NCBI GenBank assembly: GCA_964427855.1
Contig: CAYRVH010000001.1
Span: 1-64,000 of the forward strand
Length of the DNA: 64,000 bases
Source of the DNA: JAUPKT01 sp964427855
GTDB taxonomy: Bacteria; Desulfobacterota; Desulfomonilia; Desulfomonilales; Desulfomonilaceae
Direction of reading: 5' to 3'
The notes beneath the pieces were generated by a model. The model was not told where the DNA came from and made no database searches. It worked only from the letters and a program-made list of their open reading frames with translations. Position numbers and translations under genes: made by a program. Below, piece by piece: positions 59,611 through 64,000 of this stretch (within the stretch, counting starts at the first letter, position 1; the number at the start of each line of letters is the position of its first letter).

Positions 59611-61171
59611 GTGGCAACCTCTCTACTTCCTGTATCGCTTGTTCCAACTCATCCGGCGTGACGTCATCTACAATAAGGGGATGGGCATCACCAGCGAGCA
59701 GGACGAATGTGATGTGACCGCCGGCGTTTTTCTTGTCGTTTCGCATGATAGACCAAGCCTGGGGACCTCGAGGAAGCTCAACTCGTTGGGGTACGAAACA
59801 CTCCAGGGTGGAGAGTACCTTGGTAGCTCGCGAAGGCCTCAAGAGGCCTCTTTGCAGCGAGAGCGATACGGCAACCATCATACCGAAAGCCACGGCCGCG
59901 CCGTGGCTCACTCGATAGCCATGTGCGCTTTCCACCGCATGCCCATAGGTATGTCCAAAATTCAAAATTCTCCTCAGCCCTGTGTCCTTGAAATCCTTTT
60001 TTACCACGCGGGCCTTGGCTGAGGCGGAGAGACGAATCACGTCAGTCAGCAGCAGCAAATCGCCTTTCAAGAGCTGATGCAACTCCTCTTCTACCAATGC
60101 GGCAAGCCCTGGTTCAGCGACGAGACCTGTTTTGTACGCCTCGACGAGCCCATCAATTATGTTTCTTGTCGGCAACGAGCTGATTGCACGCAAATCGAGG
60201 ATCACAGCTTCAGGCGCGGTGAAACATCCGACCGCGTTCTTTACATCATTGAGATTCACCGCAGCCTTGCCGCCAATCGCCGCGTCCACACATCCCACCA
60301 GCGAGGTTGATACCAGGATGAACGGGATGCCGCGTTTATACGTAGAAGCGACGAAAGCTCCCACGTCGGTGACGACGCCGCCGCCGATCGCTATCACGAA
60401 GCCCCCCCTCTCCAGATTGTATCTCAACATGGATTCATACAATCGCTTTACCGTTCCAAACGTCTTGCTGCGCTCTCCGGGCCGCAACGAAATGAGAGGG
60501 CAATTATCGAGTACGCCGTTCAACCGTGACCCGAGCGCCTTCTGAACCCGAGCGTCTGTTATCACAAACGCTTGTCCCTTGTGCATGTATGGGGAGAGCC
60601 TTTCTGAGAGTTTCCATGCGAGGACAAGATCGTGCCTCCGCCAGCCAAGCTGCACCGTTATGGATAATTCTGGCCGCATTGTTTCACAGATGCGCCACGC
60701 CGCATCATCGGGAGATGCCTTGCTCGTGTTCACTTGGACATCGTGATCAGCATACGCAGCAGCACGTCTTTCATAGAGAGCCCTTACCGCATTATTTTCC
60801 CTGCACAACGGGCGTGACGCCCCCGCGTCGTTTCTTACTCGTGCGAGGCACTCATCCAATGGCGTATGGAGGTACACGATCGCGCCTGACTTCCGCATGA
60901 TGCGCCGATTTACGGCTCTTTCAGGGACGCCCCCGCCGGTGCTTATCACCAGGCCGTTTTGACCGGCGAGACGCTCAAGGAGCCGCGTCTCCATATCTCG
61001 GAATTGATTCTCGCCTCGAGTTTCAAAAAATGAATGCACAGACATGCCTGATTCATTGGCGATCAATTCGTCCATGTCCACAAATGGGCGTCTCAATATA
61101 TGCGCCAGACGGCTCCCCACGACGGTCTTTCCGGCGCCCATGAAACCAGTGATGTAAATGTTCCCTCTCAT
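59603..61171 (-). CDS. aroKB: fused shikimate kinase and 3-dehydroquinate synthase
   Basis: A 522-residue fusion. Residues 1-165 are shikimate kinase: Walker A GFMGAGKTVVG (about 9-19), the shikimate-binding DMDELI and FRDMETRLL, ISTGGGV and SRPLC lid. Residues about 170-522 are 3-dehydroquinate synthase: GERSKTF, GGGVVTDVGAFVASTYKRG, VGCVDAAIGGKAAVN and FGHTYGHAVE metal-site His. The usual EVIKYG reads EAYKTG. One continuous frame; ATG overlaps the aroE stop as ATGA. It joins steps two and five of the pathway on one chain, as known in Thermotoga. Confidence 0.95.
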   Translation of the reverse strand: MRGNIYITGFMGAGKTVVGSRLAHILRRPFVDMDELIANESGMSVHSFFETRGENQFRDMETRLLERLAGQNGLVISTGGGVPERAVNRRIMRKSGAIVYLHTPLDECLARVRNDAGASRPLCRENNAVRALYERRAAAYADHDVQVNTSKASPDDAAWRICETMRPELSITVQLGWRRHDLVLAWKLSERLSPYMHKGQAFVITDARVQKALGSRLNGVLDNCPLISLRPGERSKTFGTVKRLYESMLRYNLERGGFVIAIGGGVVTDVGAFVASTYKRGIPFILVSTSLVGCVDAAIGGKAAVNLNDVKNAVGCFTAPEAVILDLRAISSLPTRNIIDGLVEAYKTGLVAEPGLAALVEEELHQLLKGDLLLLTDVIRLSASAKARVVKKDFKDTGLRRILNFGHTYGHAVESAHGYRVSHGAAVAFGMMVAVSLSLQRGLLRPSRATKVLSTLECFVPQRVELPRGPQAWSIMRNDKKNAGGHITFVLLAGDAHPLIVDDVTPDELEQAIQEVERLPHG

Positions 61172-61989
61172 GATTTGAAACCTAATGGCTTGAGAAACAA
61201 TCCTATATCGATCGTCTGGCCGGTCCAGACCAGAAAACTGCGTCTTGCCTGGGCTGCCAGCATGTACAGCCCGTCGACAAATCGGGCGTCATTCGATTGT
61301 GCGAGCTGGCGCCAAAAATTGCCCTTTCTCCCGTAATTGATATCTATCACGGCGCGCAGTTGCTTAAAGCGGCCATGATCAGAAAATGGCTTCAGAAATT
61401 CCCGCGCTTGAGAGACGTCGGAAATGCTGGTGGTGTTTACCACAATTGTGCTCGCCTCGAGAGCCTTCATTGCGTCTTCAAACGGTACGGCCGTTCCCCC
61501 GAGTTGGGCGCAAAGTCCCAGGCTTTTCTGATACGTTCTATTAACCACGATGATCGAGCTGCAGCCCCGGTCGATGAAACATTGAAGAACCGCCCGCGAG
61601 GCGCCGCCAGCGCCCAGGATACAAATATCAGCCTCCTCGAGCGAGAGCCCGTAATAATCAAGCAGATCGCTGAATCCTCCTCCGTCCGTATTGCAGCCTA
61701 CGGCGCTCTCCTCATCAAACGTGATCGTGTTCACCGCCCCGATTTGACTCGCGCATTCAGAGAGGTCGTCTAAGTAGGGGATAACGGCTTGCTTGTAAGG
61801 TACAGTGACGTTGACGCCTGCAAAAGAAGTCTGCTTCATGGCTTGTATTGCTTTTTGCAAATCTGATCCGTCGATATTGAAGGCCAAGTACTTCGCGTCA
61901 CTGCCAAGCGCCGCAAAAACCGATTCAAACATTACCGGCGACAGCGATTTGTGGACCCTTTGGTCGCCAATCAACCCGTATGCCTTCAT
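61168..61989 (-). CDS. aroE: shikimate dehydrogenase
   Basis: A 273-residue NADPH-dependent shikimate dehydrogenase. The substrate domain has LIGDQRVHKSLSPVMFE and GVNVTVPYKQAVIPYLD with the catalytic Lys/Asp pair; the cofactor loop is LGAGGASRAV and NRTYQK. DGLYMLAAQARRSF is the C-terminal block. The ATG at 61989 overlaps the aroA stop as ATGA and has GGAG nine bases upstream; the frame to 62043 inside aroA is spurious. Confidence 0.96.
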   Translation of the reverse strand: MKAYGLIGDQRVHKSLSPVMFESVFAALGSDAKYLAFNIDGSDLQKAIQAMKQTSFAGVNVTVPYKQAVIPYLDDLSECASQIGAVNTITFDEESAVGCNTDGGGFSDLLDYYGLSLEEADICILGAGGASRAVLQCFIDRGCSSIIVVNRTYQKSLGLCAQLGGTAVPFEDAMKALEASTIVVNTTSISDVSQAREFLKPFSDHGRFKQLRAVIDINYGRKGNFWRQLAQSNDARFVDGLYMLAAQARRSFLVWTGQTIDIGLFLKPLGFKS

Positions 61990-63239
61990 GCCACAAGTCT
62001 CCTCAAGGTGTCCAAAAAGGTTGGGTATGAGATTGCCATGCATGATGTATCATCTATGTTCAAAGGCGCGCCCGCCGCTACACACGCCACGGCCAATGTC
62101 ATGGCTATTCGATGATCACCAAAACTTTGAAGACGTGCCGCTGGTTTCAGCGACACAGGGCCGCGCACAATCATGTCATTGCCAACAATTTCAATGTCAG
62201 CCCCCATTTTTCCCAGTTCGGAGGTAAGGGCGGCCGGTCTGTCGCTTTCTTTGATCCTCAGTTCGCGTATGTCTTTGAAGACTGACATGCCGTGAGCTTG
62301 CGTCGCCAGCAGGACGAGTAAAGGAATCTCGTCTATGAGAAGAGGCATCTCTTCCTGGGTTACTGTTACAGGTTTTAGCCTGCCGTTGTATCGCACAGTG
62401 ATATTTCCCCATGGTTCGGGGCTTTGGCCCGTGAGGTCCGCCTCCACGTGGATGCCCATGTCTTCAAATTTATCTAGGTACTTGATACGGGTTGGGTTCT
62501 GCACCACAGCCCTGGCTGTCACAATACTTTCGGGGACAAGCGCAGCAGCCCCGAGTAGAAAGGCGGCGGACGACGGGTCTCCTGGGACTCTGAACATGGG
62601 CGGAAGCGTCAACTCAGACTTCTCGATAAGCCAAGTCCCCGAACGCCTAAAGAGGCGCGCTCCACAAATTTCCAACAGCCGTTCCGTGTGGTCTCTGCTC
62701 TTCATTGGTTCGATGAGCTCGGTCTTGCCATCCGCTTGGGTTCCCGCTAAGAGGACGGCGCTCTTCAGCTGGGCGCTCGCTACAGGGAGCGTGTATTGGA
62801 TGCCGTTCAACCGAGACCCGACAATCACCACCGGCGGAGCGCCCCTTGAGCTGCAAACGATACTGGCACCCATTTGTCTGAGCGGTTGGGCTGCCCGTTC
62901 CATAGGGCGTTTCATCAGAGATTCGTCCCCGTATAGCGTGAATGTTCCATGCACGCCCGCGAGCATACCCATGAGCAGCCTGATAGTGGTACCGGAATTC
63001 CCGCAATCTACATCTACGCGATTCTTCAGCGAGCCCCCTGCGCCCTCTAGCATCACCTGTCCATCACTTAATGCCGTCTCAACCCCCAATGAACAGACTG
63101 CCCGCAATGAGGTAGTGCAATCCAAAGCTGTTGAAAAGTTCGTGACGATGCACCGACCTTGGGCGAGGAGTGAAAAGAGAGCGATCCTATGGGATATGGA
63201 TTTGTCTCCTGGTGGTTCAAAAGAGCCAAAAAGTCTCAT
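61986..63239 (-). CDS. aroA: 3-phosphoshikimate 1-carboxyvinyltransferase (EPSP synthase)
   Basis: A 417-residue EPSP synthase. PGDKSISHRIALF near residue 12, GNSGTTIRLLMGMLAG, LPVASAQLKSAVLLAG, DPSSAAFLLGAAAL, RIKESDRPAALTSELGKMGA and FGDHRIAMTLAVA are all present. The N-terminus before GDKSISHR is shorter than in most homologues. ATG at 63239 with GGAG ten bases upstream; a TTG at 63245 is possible. First structural gene of the aromatic unit and directly downstream of the W-Y-F attenuator. Confidence 0.96.
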   Translation of the reverse strand: MRLFGSFEPPGDKSISHRIALFSLLAQGRCIVTNFSTALDCTTSLRAVCSLGVETALSDGQVMLEGAGGSLKNRVDVDCGNSGTTIRLLMGMLAGVHGTFTLYGDESLMKRPMERAAQPLRQMGASIVCSSRGAPPVVIVGSRLNGIQYTLPVASAQLKSAVLLAGTQADGKTELIEPMKSRDHTERLLEICGARLFRRSGTWLIEKSELTLPPMFRVPGDPSSAAFLLGAAALVPESIVTARAVVQNPTRIKYLDKFEDMGIHVEADLTGQSPEPWGNITVRYNGRLKPVTVTQEEMPLLIDEIPLLVLLATQAHGMSVFKDIRELRIKESDRPAALTSELGKMGADIEIVGNDMIVRGPVSLKPAARLQSFGDHRIAMTLAVACVAAGAPLNIDDTSCMAISYPTFLDTLRRLVA

Positions 63240-63383
63240 GAACAACTACTCCGTGTCATACAACAGTCTAAAAATTGCGAAAAATTTCAACGCCATGATT
63301 GGCCCCGACGGATTCAGGGCTAGACTGAACGCCCTCGATTCGTAATTCCGAGCTGCGCAATCCCATTTTGTCGCCTCTCCCTC

Positions 63384-63418
63384 AAAAAAACAAAAAGCCC
63401 ACCGTGTCTGCGGTGGGC
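63384..63418 (-). terminator. aroA leader attenuator (intrinsic terminator)
   Basis: On the minus strand GCCCACCG (63418-63411) and CGGTGGGC (63404-63397) form a perfect 8-bp stem with a six-base loop, followed by TTTTTGTTTTTTT (63396-63384). It lies between the leader ORF and aroA. Inside the leader ORF GTCTGCG (63471-63465) and GTGG (63460-63457) are complementary to CGCAGAC and CCAC of the terminator's 5' arm and loop, giving an 11-bp antiterminator with a four-base bulge. Confidence 0.88.
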
Positions 63419-63446
63419 CTCGTCGATCTCTCGTTCGCTCTATATG

Positions 63447-63539
63447 CTACAACGCACCACACAACGCAGACCACACCGCCAGGGACAATTGGGCGCGCCA
63501 ATAAAAATACCAGCTTGACGCGGCGGGGTTGTCTGTCAT
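63447..63539 (-). CDS. aroA leader peptide (Trp/Tyr/Phe attenuator)
   Basis: A 30-codon ORF, ATG at 63539 and TAG at 63447. It starts MTDNPAASS, then Trp-Tyr-Phe-Tyr-Trp at codons 10-14, a further Trp at codon 23, and ends SALCGAL. All three aromatic amino acids, products of the pathway it precedes, are in the control run. Codons 23-28 hold the antiterminator arm. Stalling at codons 10-14 for any one of three charged tRNAs would leave that arm free. Another in-frame ATG at 63551 (MKRA...) would give 34 codons. SD is weak (GAAGAGAG). Aromatics are too dense for chance in a short ORF placed exactly before a terminator. Confidence 0.85.
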   Translation of the reverse strand: MTDNPAASSWYFYWRAQLSLAVWSALCGAL

Positions 63540-63592
63540 TGCTCTCTTCATTCTACCGTGTCCGTCCTGTGCTCATATCACCAGCTTCTTAT

Positions 63593-63622
63593 TGTGTAGC
63601 ATGCGATGGAGTGTACTGTCAA
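63593..63622 (-). promoter_or_regulatory. aroA unit promoter
   Basis: On the minus strand TTGACA (63622-63617), an 18-base spacer and TACACA (63598-63593) preceded by TGC, an extended -10. Predicted start near 63586, about 47 bases before the leader ORF. Confidence 0.7.
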
Positions 63623-63689
63623 TCCCCATGTTCACCAGGAGTTTCCCCGAAAAATTATGTAGCGAAGATGGGTAGTTGCAGAGCTGGCC

Positions 63690-64000
63690 CCGCTTTTGGC
63701 TTTGGTCAGGCCGTATGCCCTGTCCTGATCTGCCGAGGATGGCTTTGATGCCGTATGCGAGGGCATATAGGGAGGCCTCTAAAATACTGACGAATTCGAT
63801 ATCGTGGTCGTCATTTGGACCTCTTTCCTCCGTATCATTTCGAGCCGCCCCCCCTCTGTCGTTTCGAGCCGCCCCCTTCTGTCATTTCGAGCGAAGCGAG
63901 AAATCTTGGCCCAGCCAGAAAGATTTCTCAGTCGCAAGGCTCCTTCGAAACGACATGAATGTCGCGGCGTCTTCCTTTCAGTCGGGCTTCACTCCTTCGA
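63690..64000. repeat. dispersed repeats, families C and A, at the window edge
   Basis: Family C (about 63690-63820; GATCTGCCGAGGATGGC, GAATTCGATATCGTGGTCGT) is followed by three TCATTTCGAGCCGCCCC-like units (63833-63890) and a family A copy with TCATTTCGAGCGAAGCGAG and TTTCTCAGTCGCAAGGCTCC. It is the best-preserved A/C composite and runs off the window. No gene is seen. Confidence 0.8.

Overview
The window looks like chromosome from a strictly anaerobic, Gram-negative, Deltaproteobacteria-type organism (Desulfobacterota; sulfate reducers, dehalogenators or syntrophs). This is inferred from gene content: desulfoferrodoxin, rubrerythrins, rubredoxins, a flavodiiron protein, an electron-bifurcating Nfn pair, cytochrome bd, multihaem cytochrome c, a LolA-type carrier and class A penicillin-binding protein. 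A Desulfomonile- or Syntrophobacter-like host is a guess. No rRNA, tRNA, phage, transposase or CRISPR array was seen.

Layout. 0-6 kb: APC-type permease, then minus-strand ispF-cysS-ABC ATPase-LolA-like. 6-10.7 kb: PBP1A, HtrA-type protease and a cyclase-family hydrolase. 11-17 kb: IclR regulator divergent from a hypothetical Cys-rich protein and a three-subunit molybdenum hydroxylase. 17.8-24 kb: Pro-rich exported protein, a fused acyltransferase/glycerol-3-phosphate dehydrogenase, a YhaM-type nuclease and prfB with its +1 frameshift. 24-38.9 kb: a long minus-strand oxygen/redox defence island with a PerR/Fur regulator at its upstream end: rubrerythrin, superoxide reductase, two rubredoxins, thioredoxin-like and peroxiredoxin exported proteins, an octahaem HAO-like cytochrome, a small rubredoxin-like protein, DsrE, Isf-type flavoprotein, flavodoxin, flavodiiron protein, HEAT-repeat protein, cytochrome bd and thiol peroxidase. 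39-41 kb: adenine deaminase. 42-45.6 kb: a plus-strand thiol-redox cluster (exported thioredoxin, CcdA, MauE/DoxX-like protein, DGC protein, FeS protein). 45.6-54 kb: two SGNH-type proteins flanking an acyl-CoA dehydrogenase and Nfn. 54-63.6 kb: the shikimate, Phe and Tyr pathway.

The most striking result is regulatory. The aromatic pathway is read as two minus-strand units (aroA-aroE-aroKB-aroC-aroQ, then aroF followed by pheA-tyrA). Each begins with a TTGACA promoter, a short leader ORF rich in aromatic codons, and an intrinsic terminator before the first enzyme gene. The aroA leader has W-Y-F-Y-W at codons 10-14; the aroF leader has Y-Y-Y-F at codons 10-13. In both, the 3' part of the leader ORF can pair with the terminator's 5' side. 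This is the architecture of ribosome-mediated attenuation, with the first unit sensing all three aromatic amino acids and the second Tyr/Phe. A frameshifted and truncated trpD relic lies just downstream of tyrA.

Intergenic stretches carry several families of dispersed repeats (TCATTTCGAGCGAAGCGAG type and others) and a 22-bp tandem repeat.
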